DNA of 64,000 nt from Geobacter sp. (GTDB taxonomy: Bacteria > Desulfobacterota > Desulfuromonadia > Geobacterales > Pseudopelobacteraceae). Positions 17,601-25,279 of the stretch are shown here, piece by piece (the stretch's first letter is position 1; every line of letters begins with the position of its first letter). Under the pieces are notes generated by a model. It did not search any database and was not told the DNA's origin. It saw nothing but the letters and a program-made list of their open reading frames with translations. The position numbers and the translations under genes are program-made. Where the stretch lies: assembly GCA_003574895.1 (NCBI GenBank), contig PJFB01000007.1, forward strand, positions 124,001-188,000, in the 5' to 3' direction.

Positions 17601-18287
17601 AACACCACCATTGACCAGGCCTATTGCCACGAATACCCAGACGCGCAGCCGGGCCAGTACGTGCAGTTGACCATCAGCGACAACGGTTCCGGCATGGACC
17701 GGGAAACCCTGAAACATATCTTCGAGCCCTTTTTCACCACCAAGGAGATCGGCAAGGGGACCGGCCTGGGCCTGGCGACCATCTACGGGATCGTCAGCCA
17801 GAATAACGGGTTCATCAACGTCTACAGCGAGCTTGGCCACGGCAGCATGTTCAAGATCTTCCTGCCGCGCCTGGAGCAGGAAATCACCACGGCCGCCAGC
17901 GCTGTCCGCGACCCTGCCATTGGCACGGGCACGATCCTGCTGGTTGAGGATGACGAAACCGTGCGCCGGATGACAACCGGCATGCTTGAGGAAATGGGCT
18001 ACAATGTCCATGCCATCGCCATCCCCCAGGATGCGGTCTCGTTCTGCCGGGACAGCACGAATTCAGTGGACATCATCCTGAGCGACGTGATCATGCCCGG
18101 CATGAGCGGCAAGGAGATGATGGAGAAGATCCACGCGGTCCGGCCGGGCGCCAGGGTACTGTACATGTCCGGCTATACGTCCGACATCATATCGCAAAAG
18201 GGGGTTCTGGAAGAGGACATGCACTTCATCCAGAAACCGTTCGACATGCATCAGTTGCATGCCAAAATCAAGGCGGCGCTTGCTTGA
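14655..18287 (+). CDS. hybrid sensor histidine kinase: Cache-PAS-PocR-PAS-HisKA-HATPase-REC
   Basis: A 1210-residue membrane sensor. A helix at about 22-44 and another at 308-330 enclose a periplasmic Cache-type domain ([14 protein letters not shown] and DVTDRDYFQ are typical). After a coiled coil come a PAS domain (about 385-500), a PocR domain (about 520-690; cysteine-rich FCDLCQDII and ANCRQSDAG), a second PAS (about 715-835), a HisKA with His854 in GGVAHDFNN, an HATPase ([18 protein letters not shown]) and a receiver with Asp1144 in LSDVIMPG. PocR domains are proposed to sense small organic ligands. No dedicated response regulator adjoins. The start has no clear Shine-Dalgarno; ATG at 14676 is an alternative. 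Confidence 0.92.
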   Translation: MPFQVRSMRLLTKAVAKSKSASVFITVLLAGVLAVNLFVITLAGYSLYKSRQQYERQAGITARNLAHVLEQYIVGTMHKIDMALFALEDEYERQAALGHIDPTALNAYITRQHTRFPELDGLRVTNAAGIVAYGIRVDPQSPVDVTDRDYFQIARSNPKPGLIISRPLFGRISKKWVVVIARRIDNPDGSFAGVVYAGLPLDYFTDTFSHLDIGRYGGISLRDMEMGIITRYPLPKDIGSLIGNKNMSRELRTLLDSGQESGTFFTPTSWDNTQKVVSFKKVSGYPLYINVGLDTQDYLAKWRDDVAKMSVFAALFVLLTITMSRVIYIKWRDVKLVAEELRRSKDDLELRVKERTAELFNANELLQAELIERRQAEEELFKSRAMLANVLDSIPQSVFWKDRESNYLGCNKVFSLSAGLDDPAGIVGKSDFDLPWAREDSDNYRNDDRDVIESNLPKKHIVEMLRQADGNRIWIDTSKIPLTDDSGQVYGVLGVYEDITESKKMKEALEHRLVALTSPTGNYSGIQIEDLFNLGELQKIQDAFAAATGVASIITDPQGNPITRPSNFCDLCQDIIRKTEKGLANCRQSDAGLGKINPGGPNIRRCLSGGLWDGGAAIQVGDHHVANWLIGQVLDESCDMDGMMAYGEEIGADPEAYRLALAKVPRMSQEQFDNVCRALYLIAGQLSNMAIQNVQQARYISERKLAEESLRNAKEYTENLIQGANVIIVGLDTDGNVTLLNRVAEEISGYSLSELKGQNWADIVTPRETFPEAHKEYEVHNSSSFIGSYENQILTKDGAKRIISWRNNPILENGATVGTISFGIDITEHRRLEEQLRQSLKLESIGRLAGGVAHDFNNKLTVILGYAEMSKLKLNEGDKLWQNLNEISKAALHSRDTTRQLLAFSRQQMISPQPVNLNSAIRETQRTLGRLIGEDIVLTTSLADDLWQVNIDTSQVDQIIMNLAVNARDAMPGGGKLTIATANTTIDQAYCHEYPDAQPGQYVQLTISDNGSGMDRETLKHIFEPFFTTKEIGKGTGLGLATIYGIVSQNNGFINVYSELGHGSMFKIFLPRLEQEITTAASAVRDPAIGTGTILLVEDDETVRRMTTGMLEEMGYNVHAIAIPQDAVSFCRDSTNSVDIILSDVIMPGMSGKEMMEKIHAVRPGARVLYMSGYTSDIISQKGVLEEDMHFIQKPFDMHQLHAKIKAALA

Positions 18288-18292
18288 TACAT

Positions 18293-18319
18293 AATCAAGG
18301 CGGCGAGGATTTTGGCGAC
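18293..18319. repeat. AATCAAGGCGGCGAGGATT dispersed motif
   Basis: This 27-base segment, directly after the hybrid kinase stop, matches a segment at 27017-27043 at about 23 of 27 positions. Both lie in intergenic DNA. It may be part of a dispersed element or of an untranslated RNA. Confidence 0.35.
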
Positions 18320-18408
18320 AAAGGCCTGCAAAGCAGTATGTAGAGGAGTCGAAGACGAACCAACGTAGATATCCCTTTGATCTGGAACTGGAAGAACCCT
18401 GGTGATCA

Positions 18409-19641
18409 ATGGTTAAACGAATCCTGCTACTGTGCGGCTTGGGAGTCACATCCTTTCTGCTCTGGTTCGCAGTCAGCCTTTATCGGCAGTCACATCCGAT
18501 TGCCGAGGAAAATCTCTTTGGCCTGGCCTACTCGCTGCAAGCCGCCATAGAAAACAGCGCCATCCACGATCCTTCCCTGCAGGCGCTTGCCACGTTTCAC
18601 ACGCCGGACATCGCCTATTTTGCACTTGTTGACCCAAGAGGCGTTTATGTTTTTCATACCAACCCGGACCTGATCGGCACGGAACTGCATGACAAAACCA
18701 TCCTGAAACGGCTCTTTGCCGGGCAGGTTTCGGGCAATCGGGTACGGCTGGCCACCGGCGAAGAAGCCTATGAGTTCTTTTCCGATATCCACCTGCCGAC
18801 CCAGGCGCTGGGCCTCCGCCTGGTCCTGCACACCTACCGTTCCGACGCGGTCATCCGCTATGCCCACGCCAATCTGCTGGCGCTGCTCACATTGCTTGGC
18901 GCAGCCTGGATGCTGGCGGCGGTCATTTACCGCTATGCCCTGCGCGAAGAACGACATCTGCAGGAGATGGAGAAACGGGAAAACATGGCCAGGATGGGGG
19001 AAATGGGCGCCATGCTGGCCCACGAGATCCGCAACCCGCTGGCCGGAATCAAAGGGTTTGCCCAACTCATCGAGAAACGCCCGGAAGACCCCCGAACCAA
19101 GGAATCGGCCCACCGGATCGTGGCCGAAGCCAAGCGCCTGGAAGCCTTGGTCAGCGACCTGCTCGCCTTTGCCAGGATCGAGGGTCTGGCCATGGAACCG
19201 GTCGAACTGGCCGGGCTCATAGAGCAGACAGCCGCCCTGCTGAGGCCGGAGGCGGAACAGTCCAATGTCACCATGAACTTAGACTGCCCGGACGAGTTGC
19301 TGGTAGTCGCCAATCGCGACCGGCTGACCCAGGTGCTGCTCAATATTGCCAGGAACGCCTTGCAGGCAATGCCGGAAGGCGGTATTTTAAACATCTACGC
19401 CCAGCTTGCCGGACCCATGGCCAGCATTCAGATCAAAGACACGGGCCAGGGCATCAGCCCGGAAATCCTGCCCCGGATCTTCGAGCCATTTTTCACGACC
19501 AAGGCCCGCGGCACGGGACTGGGGCTGGCACTCTGCAAAAAGATCGTCGAGGAACACAACGGCGACATCAGTGTGGCAAGCGGACCGGGCTCGGGCACGA
19601 CCATTACCGTGACGCTACCGGCCCGAAATGACAGGGGTTGA
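18409..19641 (+). CDS. membrane sensor histidine kinase partnered with the sigma-54 regulator
   Basis: A 410-residue histidine kinase. One membrane helix at the N-terminus (LLLCGLGVTSFLLWFAVSLY) and a second near residues 160-180 (LLALLTLLGAAWMLAAVIY) frame a small extracytoplasmic sensing domain with VDPRGVYVFHTNPDLIG, a single-Cache-like feature. The HisKA phosphoacceptor is His205 in MLAHEIRNPLAG. The ATP-binding domain has NIARNALQAMPEGG and [18 protein letters not shown]. The cognate regulator follows within 2 bases, so the two form one operon and almost certainly one signalling pair. The architecture matches NtrB/ZraS-like kinases. The signal is unknown. Confidence 0.93.
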   Translation: MVKRILLLCGLGVTSFLLWFAVSLYRQSHPIAEENLFGLAYSLQAAIENSAIHDPSLQALATFHTPDIAYFALVDPRGVYVFHTNPDLIGTELHDKTILKRLFAGQVSGNRVRLATGEEAYEFFSDIHLPTQALGLRLVLHTYRSDAVIRYAHANLLALLTLLGAAWMLAAVIYRYALREERHLQEMEKRENMARMGEMGAMLAHEIRNPLAGIKGFAQLIEKRPEDPRTKESAHRIVAEAKRLEALVSDLLAFARIEGLAMEPVELAGLIEQTAALLRPEAEQSNVTMNLDCPDELLVVANRDRLTQVLLNIARNALQAMPEGGILNIYAQLAGPMASIQIKDTGQGISPEILPRIFEPFFTTKARGTGLGLALCKKIVEEHNGDISVASGPGSGTTITVTLPARNDRG

Positions 19642-19642
19642 C

Positions 19643-20992
19643 ATGACTGGACGAATATTGCTGGTAGAGGATGACCAAACCTTCCGCGATTTTTTGCAAA
19701 GGGTTCTGGAAGATGAAGAGTACGAGGTGCTGACGGCCGGAGACGGCTTGGCCGGCTTGCGACTGCTTCAGCGGGAACAGGTCGATCTGGTGATTACCGA
19801 TTTGAAGATGCCCGGCAAGACCGGTCTCGAACTGTTCAGGGAGACCATGAAGGAATCCGGTCCGCCAGGCTTTATTTTCCTGACCGCCTTTGGCAGGGTC
19901 GAAGAGGCGGTTTGCGCCATGAAGGAAGGCGCCTTTGATTTTCTCACCAAACCGCTGGAAGACCCGGATACCCTGCTGTCCGTTGTCAGGAGGGCACTGG
20001 AAGGACGGCAGCTTACCAGGACCTACCTTTCCCTCAAGGAGTCCGAGGCGGCCGGACTGCCGCCGGAACAGCTGATCTTTGCCGGACAGGCCATGCAGCC
20101 TGTCCACAAACTGGTGCAGGATGTGTCAGCCACCACGGCCAATGTGTTGATATCCGGCGAAAGCGGCACCGGCAAGGAATTGGTGGCGCGCACCATCCAC
20201 ATGTTGAGCACCAGAAGCAAGGCCGCTTTCGTGGCCTTCAACTGCGCCGCCATTCCCGAGAACCTGCTGGAAAGCGAGCTGTTCGGCCATGAAAAGGGCG
20301 CCTTTACCGGGGCGATCCAAGCCCGCCAGGGTAAATTCGAGCTGGCCGGCGGCGGTACGATATTTCTGGACGAGGTGGGCGAGATGCCCCTGACGGTTCA
20401 GTCCAAGCTGCTGCGGGTCCTCCAGGAAAGGGTGTTTGAACGGGTTGGTGGCAACAGGGAGATTCGCGCCGATGTCCGGGTGATCGCAGCCACCAATCGC
20501 AACTTGAGCGAAGAAGTTGCCCAAAAGCGCTTCCGCGAAGACCTCTACTACCGGCTCAACGTGTTTCCGCTCCACCTCCCACCGCTGCGCGAACGCAGGG
20601 ACATTATCCCGCTTCTGGCGGAATATTTTCTGCAGCGCTTCAGCCGGCAAGGGAGCAAGAAACTGAAGGGGATCGAACCCGATGCGCTGAAGGCCATGCA
20701 GGCATATTCCTGGCCCGGCAACATCCGCGAACTGCAGAACGTCATGGAACGGGCCGTGATCCTGGCGCAGGATTACATCAGGCAGACGGCACTACCCGAG
20801 GAGATGTTGCGCACAGCCACGGGCAGCAACAGCGAAGGTCGTGAAAGCCTGAAACTCATGGAGCGCGATCTTATCGTCAAGGCGCTCAAGCGGCACAACG
20901 GCAACCGCCGCCTGGCAGCCGAAGAGCTGCGGATCTCCCGGCGCTCGCTCCAATATAAACTAAAGGAGTACGATCTGCTGGACGACGAATAG
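19643..20992 (+). CDS. sigma-54-dependent response regulator (NtrC/ZraR type)
   Basis: A regulator of about 449 residues. The receiver domain has RILLVEDD at the N-terminus and phosphoacceptor Asp53 in [10 protein letters not shown]. The central AAA+ domain shows Walker A GESGTGKE, the sigma-54 contact loop GAFTGA and Walker [11 protein letters not shown]. The C-terminal Fis-type helix-turn-helix is [20 protein letters not shown]. It activates transcription from -24/-12 promoters when phosphorylated. The ATG at 19643 is chosen for its AGGGG site 5-9 bases upstream; an in-frame ATG at 19628 overlaps the kinase. The exported-protein genes 180 bases downstream are plausible targets. Confidence 0.95.
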   Translation: MTGRILLVEDDQTFRDFLQRVLEDEEYEVLTAGDGLAGLRLLQREQVDLVITDLKMPGKTGLELFRETMKESGPPGFIFLTAFGRVEEAVCAMKEGAFDFLTKPLEDPDTLLSVVRRALEGRQLTRTYLSLKESEAAGLPPEQLIFAGQAMQPVHKLVQDVSATTANVLISGESGTGKELVARTIHMLSTRSKAAFVAFNCAAIPENLLESELFGHEKGAFTGAIQARQGKFELAGGGTIFLDEVGEMPLTVQSKLLRVLQERVFERVGGNREIRADVRVIAATNRNLSEEVAQKRFREDLYYRLNVFPLHLPPLRERRDIIPLLAEYFLQRFSRQGSKKLKGIEPDALKAMQAYSWPGNIRELQNVMERAVILAQDYIRQTALPEEMLRTATGSNSEGRESLKLMERDLIVKALKRHNGNRRLAAEELRISRRSLQYKLKEYDLLDDE

Positions 20993-20999
20993 GCTGTAG

Positions 21000-21077
21000 T
21001 GCAAAACCTCGTTCGGATGGTGCAGTAAATTGCACTGTTTTTCCTGCACCTGCCGATTTTGCAAAAATATATATGCA
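21000..21077. promoter_or_regulatory. cluster of six TGCA sites upstream of exported-protein genes
   Basis: TGCA occurs at 21000, 21021, 21031, 21045, 21060 and 21074, with the last four spaced 14-15 bases apart. GTGCA-N6-TGCAC at 21020-21035 and TGCA-N10-TGCA at 21060-21077 are palindromic. The position, 95-170 bases before the next start and right after a sigma-54 activator gene, suits an enhancer-type binding array. This is inference from spacing. Confidence 0.35.
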
Positions 21078-21171
21078 CAATTACACCAAGTTACAAGATC
21101 GTTGATTTTGGCACAAACCGTGGAATACCTCCTGTAGGCAGCAATTAATTCTTCAGAGAGGAGGTATAGCC

Positions 21172-21507
21172 ATGAAAACGAAAAAATTGGCAATCACAAT
21201 GATCCTGGCCCTCAGCGTAGCGTCACTGGGCGCAGAGGCGTTCGCAGTGGGCCCCGGTGGCGGCGGACTGCGAAAACGGGATGGAAGCTGTGTCCGTACG
21301 AGCACCCAGACCTCGCAGCAGGTCCGTAACCGCACCGCAACCAAGACTTCGCTGCAAAAAGGCACCGCAAAAGGCGCCGCCATGAAGGGCACGGCACAAG
21401 GCCAGAAGAGACGGCTCGGCCCTGGCGACGGAACCGGCAATGTAACCCGGCCGCTGGATGGAACAGGCTACGGGTCACCGGCAACAGCACCAACAACCAC
21501 GAAGTAG
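21172..21507 (+). CDS. small exported basic protein of unknown function
   Basis: A 111-residue protein with a clear Sec signal peptide (MKTKKLAITMILALSVASLG, cleavage near AFA). The mature part is glycine-, threonine- and lysine-rich, with RLGPGDGTGN and DGTGYG motifs. I have no family name for it. It lacks membrane segments and enzyme motifs and has one Cys. GAGGAGG lies 7-13 bases before the ATG, an unusually strong ribosome site suggesting high expression. It is the first of four exported-protein genes in the same direction. Confidence 0.75.
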   Translation: MKTKKLAITMILALSVASLGAEAFAVGPGGGGLRKRDGSCVRTSTQTSQQVRNRTATKTSLQKGTAKGAAMKGTAQGQKRRLGPGDGTGNVTRPLDGTGYGSPATAPTTTK

Positions 21508-21534
21508 ATTTTCATCCGGAAAGAAGGATTGATC

Positions 21535-22080
21535 ATGAAACCAGGCCGTTTATATCCCTTTATCATTGCCCTTCTCCTGACCCTGACGCTGACCGACCTT
21601 GAGCCGGCAGAGGCATTCTGGGGCTTTGGCGGAGACCGGACAACGGGAAGAAACGGCCTGGATCTGGACCGGGGCTACGATATCAACACTGTCTCGACAA
21701 TGACCGGGCGGGTATTGGCCGTCCCGCACCCGGGCGAAGGCAACAATATCGTCATTGAAATAGCCAGCAACAACGAAACCGTTACACTATGCGTCGGCCC
21801 CGGGACGTACTGGGACAAAAACGGCATTCAGATAAACAGGAACGATGAAATCAACGCCAAGGGATCCAAAGCCCAAGGCAAGGATGGCAAGACCTATCTG
21901 TTGGCCCAGAAGATCACCAATCAGACCACCGGAGCCCAGGTGGTCCTGAGGGATGACAAGGGTGATCCGGCCTGGAAGGGCGCCAATACGAACTCGATGC
22001 GGACAGATCGTTCCCCTGCCAGATCCGGCGGCATGGGCGGCAGGATGATGCGAGGCGGCGGCGGAATGATGCGGCGCTGA
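21535..22080 (+). CDS. exported hypothetical protein with a small beta-rich domain
   Basis: A 181-residue protein with a signal peptide ending near EPAEA. The middle part (TMTGRVLAVPHPGEGNNIVI, then ETVTLCVGPGTYWDK and YLLAQKITN) looks like a single small beta-barrel (OB-like) domain. The C-terminus is a low-complexity Gly/Met/Arg tail (GGMGGRMMRGGGGMMRR). No function can be assigned. ATG at 21535 is preferred over the upstream TTG because AAGGA lies 7 bases before it. It follows the preceding gene by 27 bases. Confidence 0.75.
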   Translation: MKPGRLYPFIIALLLTLTLTDLEPAEAFWGFGGDRTTGRNGLDLDRGYDINTVSTMTGRVLAVPHPGEGNNIVIEIASNNETVTLCVGPGTYWDKNGIQINRNDEINAKGSKAQGKDGKTYLLAQKITNQTTGAQVVLRDDKGDPAWKGANTNSMRTDRSPARSGGMGGRMMRGGGGMMRR

Positions 22081-22109
22081 ATCCGATACTAATTAAAAGA
22101 GTGGATACC

Positions 22110-22985
22110 ATGAACCTAACAATGAAATTTGGTAACAGAATGGCTCTGGCGAGCTTGGCTACCCTGGCGATCACATTGACGGCACCTCACCTGGCACAGG
22201 CAGAGGAGTTCCCCTGGACGGTCGGCCTTGGCTTCGAGTTCGCTTCCGGAAAGTACGGCACCAGCAACAGCACGGAATCGGTATTCGTTCCATTTACGCT
22301 GGCGGTCCGCCCCACCAGTCGCCTGGAACTATCGGTGGAGATCCCTTTTGTCTACCAAAGTAATAACTCGGTAGTGTCGGGAGTTGTCCGCAACGGCATG
22401 CAGGGTAACAAGACCACTCTGCTGCCTGCAGGTGGCATGGGCGGCCCCGGTTCCGGAGCCAACGGACTCAGCCCATCATCAACGGCCACCAGCCTGCAAT
22501 CAGAGAGCGGCATCGGCGACATAACCGTAAAAGCCGGTTACGTCCTGGTGGAAGAAACAGACCTGGTACCACAGGTACGCCCAACCGCCTTTGTCAAATT
22601 CCCAACGGCCGACAAGAACAAGGCCCTGGGAACCGGAGAATTCGACGAGGGCTTCACGGTCGAGTTTTCCAAATGGCTGGGCAACTGGAACCCGTTCATG
22701 GAGGCGGGCTACACCGTGCAGGGCAAGGCAGAGCAGCTGGCCCTGAGAAACTATATGACCTACAACGCCGGCCTGGGCTATCAACTTACCGAGAGCATCA
22801 AACCGATCATACTCGTCAAGGGCGCCACCCCCCCGGCAGACGGGACCAGCAGCCTGCTGGAAGCCCGTTTGAAGCTCAATTACCAGGCCACCAGACAGAC
22901 CGGCATCGAAACATATATTGCCAAGGGGATCACCACCAACAGCCCCGATTACGGGGCAGGATTGGCAGTTTATTACGATTTCTGA
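22110..22985 (+). CDS. outer-membrane beta-barrel protein
   Basis: A protein of about 291 residues with an N-terminal signal peptide ending near HLAQA. The mature sequence is made of alternating amphipathic strands (WTVGLGFEFASGKYG, SRLELSVEIPFVYQ, GDITVKAGYVLVEE) and ends ...GAGLAVYYDF with a terminal Phe, the outer-membrane assembly signal. The length suggests a barrel of roughly 10-12 strands, similar to the transporter-like barrels often annotated as MetA-pathway or phenol-degradation family proteins. Substrate is unknown. The ATG at 22110 is chosen as the start of the basic signal peptide n-region. Confidence 0.8.
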   Translation: MNLTMKFGNRMALASLATLAITLTAPHLAQAEEFPWTVGLGFEFASGKYGTSNSTESVFVPFTLAVRPTSRLELSVEIPFVYQSNNSVVSGVVRNGMQGNKTTLLPAGGMGGPGSGANGLSPSSTATSLQSESGIGDITVKAGYVLVEETDLVPQVRPTAFVKFPTADKNKALGTGEFDEGFTVEFSKWLGNWNPFMEAGYTVQGKAEQLALRNYMTYNAGLGYQLTESIKPIILVKGATPPADGTSSLLEARLKLNYQATRQTGIETYIAKGITTNSPDYGAGLAVYYDF

Positions 22986-23014
22986 TTTTCGATAAAACAT
23001 AGGAGACAACTTAC

Positions 23015-23821
23015 ATGCATAAATATATCCTGGCAGCGGCAATGCTCCTCTCCATCGGAGCCATGGCGGGCTGCGGCAGCAGCGGCAGCAGCACTCCCAC
23101 GACATCCACGGTCACCGGCAAGGTCGCCGACGGCTATCTCAGCGGCGCAGTGGTGTTCATGGACAAGAACGGCAATTACCAGCTGGACAGTGGCGAACCC
23201 TCCACCACCACGGACCAGAACGGGGCCTACACCCTGAATGTAGATCCAGCCGACATCGGCCTCTATCCGATCGTGGCAATTGCCGTGAAGGGACAAACCA
23301 TCGACATGGATAACCCCACCCAGACGCTCACATACAGTTATCTCCTCAGCCTGCCCAAGGAAAGCGTCAGCGGCACGGTAAGCAGCAACTTCATCAGCCC
23401 TGTATCGTCGGAACTGCGCGAGATGACGGAGACCGGCACCTACACCATGGAGCAGGCCATGATTCAGCTGCGGACCCGCCTCGGCCTGCAGGCGGGAACC
23501 GATGTGCTGGCAGATTACATGGCCGATCAGGCCAACAGCGATTTCCAGACCATGCACACGGCAGCCCGGAATATGACCGCCCTGATGGGGAGCCAGATGA
23601 ACCAGGTCATGGCCGCCGGGACAACGGGCACGCAACTGATGGATGTCAACCGGTACCGTGCCATGATGGGCACAATCTTCGGCAACATGTCCACCTTGAG
23701 GATTCAGACCCCGGATCCGGCCATGATACAGACCATGACCACCACCATGACCGCGAATCTGGGCAACATGCCGGCGGGCACCCCCTACCGCAATATGTCT
23801 ACCTCCTTCCGGTGCCAATGA
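23015..23821 (+). CDS. lipoprotein with a carboxypeptidase-regulatory-like domain
   Basis: A 268-residue lipoprotein. The signal peptide ends in the lipobox AMAGC (Cys20), followed by a Gly/Ser/Thr linker. The region TVTGKVADGYLSGAVVFMD...YQLDSGEPSTTTDQNGAYTL is a typical carboxypeptidase-regulatory-like (SdrD B-like) beta-sandwich. The remainder is helical with many Met and Thr. It is the last of the exported set and is followed by a terminator. A surface-exposed or periplasmic scaffold role is likely; the exact function is unknown. Confidence 0.8.
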   Translation: MHKYILAAAMLLSIGAMAGCGSSGSSTPTTSTVTGKVADGYLSGAVVFMDKNGNYQLDSGEPSTTTDQNGAYTLNVDPADIGLYPIVAIAVKGQTIDMDNPTQTLTYSYLLSLPKESVSGTVSSNFISPVSSELREMTETGTYTMEQAMIQLRTRLGLQAGTDVLADYMADQANSDFQTMHTAARNMTALMGSQMNQVMAAGTTGTQLMDVNRYRAMMGTIFGNMSTLRIQTPDPAMIQTMTTTMTANLGNMPAGTPYRNMSTSFRCQ

Positions 23822-23870
23822 TTGGGGCAGCAAAGTAATCCGCCGACCAACACTTGGCAATGCTGATCAC

Positions 23871-23904
23871 AACGGTCGTTTACTTCTGTAAACGGCCGTT
23901 TTTA
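23871..23904 (+). terminator. rho-independent terminator of the exported-protein cluster
   Basis: AACGGTCGTTTAC, a four-base loop, then GTAAACGGCCGTT followed by T-rich sequence. The 13-base stem has one G-T pair. Confidence 0.85.
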
Positions 23905-23979
23905 TTGTTTGAAATCTAATATTTAGTTTGACTCAAGGTCGGGAACGAAGTATTTTACTCAACTGTATATGGAGCCTGC

Positions 23980-24684
23980 ATGATTCGCGCATACCTGTTT
24001 TTGGCGCTGTTCATTCCCCTGACCTTTCTTTTTGCGGCAAGCGCGATACTCTGGACACTGCTGGACGGCAGCGGCAAGAGCTACGCCTTCCACGCCCGTT
24101 TGTGGGCGCGGGTTTCGCTGGCACTGGCCGGTGTGAGGGTTGACCTGCTGGGTTCGGAGCAGATTCCGGAAGGCCCGGTCATCTTCATGAGCAACCATCA
24201 GAGCAACTTCGACATCCTGGCGCTGTTGGCCGCCATGCCCCGCCAGTTTTACTGGATCGCCAAAAAGGAGTTGTTCGAGATCCCGGTCTTCGGCACTTCC
24301 ATGCGCCGGGGAGGCTACATCCCCCTGGACCGGAGCGACGGCCGCAAGGCCCTGAAAAGCATGGACAGCGCCGCCAAAGTCATCAGGGAAGGAAAGAGCG
24401 TAGTCATATTCCCGGAAGGAACCCGCTCAAAGGATTTCCATCTGCTCCCCTTCAAACGTGGAGGATTCATGCTGGCGCTCAAGGCCGGGGTACCGGTCGT
24501 TCCGATCACCATCAACGGCAGCGGCCGTATCAACCCTGCCGGTCGGACCAGGCTCTATCGGGGTCACATCACCATCAACCTCCATCCGCCGGTGACAACC
24601 GCGACGACTGTCCCCAGGACAGAAGCCGAGGCAATGCTGATGGATCAGGTATGCACTGCCATAAATTCGCAACTGGAGCACTGA
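23980..24684 (+). CDS. plsC: 1-acyl-sn-glycerol-3-phosphate acyltransferase
   Basis: A 234-residue inner-membrane enzyme that acylates lysophosphatidic acid to phosphatidic acid, a precursor of all membrane phospholipids. It has an N-terminal hydrophobic segment (residues 5-28), the catalytic NHQSNFD motif (His73, Asp78), FPEGTRS for glycerol-phosphate binding, and the VPVVPITINGSG motif. The length is normal for PlsC. The gene abuts the next small membrane protein (stop TGA directly followed by ATG), indicating one transcript that continues towards RNase J. Confidence 0.93.
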   Translation: MIRAYLFLALFIPLTFLFAASAILWTLLDGSGKSYAFHARLWARVSLALAGVRVDLLGSEQIPEGPVIFMSNHQSNFDILALLAAMPRQFYWIAKKELFEIPVFGTSMRRGGYIPLDRSDGRKALKSMDSAAKVIREGKSVVIFPEGTRSKDFHLLPFKRGGFMLALKAGVPVVPITINGSGRINPAGRTRLYRGHITINLHPPVTTATTVPRTEAEAMLMDQVCTAINSQLEH

Positions 24685-24870
24685 ATGTACGCAGGGCTTA
24701 AATACATCCCGCTGATCATTGCCGGCATTGGCGCCATCGGTTGGGGCCTGCCCGCCGCGCACCGCCTGCGCCGGCCGCTGGACATTGGCGCCTCGCTGGC
24801 GGTTCTGGTTGGCGTAGTGCTGACGGCCATGGGCATTCTGTTGACCATTCTACCCCATTTTTTCAGGTAA
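24685..24870 (+). CDS. small two-helix membrane protein
   Basis: A 61-residue protein with two hydrophobic segments (LIIAGIGAIGWGLPAA and LAVLVGVVLTAMGILLTIL) separated by a basic loop RLRRP, giving a hairpin in the membrane. No family recognised. It starts on the base after the plsC stop, so its translation is probably coupled to plsC. The length and tight spacing support a real gene. Confidence 0.65.
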   Translation: MYAGLKYIPLIIAGIGAIGWGLPAAHRLRRPLDIGASLAVLVGVVLTAMGILLTILPHFFR

Positions 24871-24874
24871 CCAG

Positions 24875-25276
24875 ATGTCTGAACGTATCAAAACCATACT
24901 GCTCAACAGCATAGTAATTCTCACCGTTTGCCTGCTCCTGTTCGTTGCTGCGACCTGGTGGCGCATGCAGGCGCAGTTCAAGCTGGGTGAGGAGGCCTTC
25001 AAGCGGGGCGACTTTACAGGTGCGGTGGCCGGTTACGAATCCGCCATCCACATGTACCTGCCATTCCAGCCCACTATTGAAAATGCCGCCCAGCGCCTTT
25101 GGAGCATCGGAGAACTCAATGAGCGCCAAGGCGACATCAGCCGGGCCCTGATCGCCTACCGCGCCCTGCGCAGCTCCTTCTACGCCGACCGCTGGCTGGT
25201 CACGCCGGGTAAAGAGTGGATCGACCGTTGTGACCGGAAAATCGCCGCGCTGGTCCCGTTACAGAACGAAAGATAG
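24875..25276 (+). CDS. membrane-anchored TPR-like protein
   Basis: A 133-residue protein with one N-terminal membrane helix (SIVILTVCLLLFVAATWW). A cytoplasmic or periplasmic part follows, in which LGEEAFKRGDFTGAVAGYESAI and LNERQGDISRALIAYRAL look like tetratricopeptide helices. Such proteins usually scaffold others. It sits 4 bases after the small membrane protein and 3 bases before the RNase J gene, inside an apparent plsC-rnj operon. Function unknown. Confidence 0.7.
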   Translation: MSERIKTILLNSIVILTVCLLLFVAATWWRMQAQFKLGEEAFKRGDFTGAVAGYESAIHMYLPFQPTIENAAQRLWSIGELNERQGDISRALIAYRALRSSFYADRWLVTPGKEWIDRCDRKIAALVPLQNER

Positions 25277-25279
25277 TCC

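Noticed and set aside
21109-21124. TGGCAC at a possible sigma-54 -24 site before the exported-protein genes
   Set aside because: The -12 position reads GTGG instead of TTGC, so the required GC is missing. It is at best a degenerate site.
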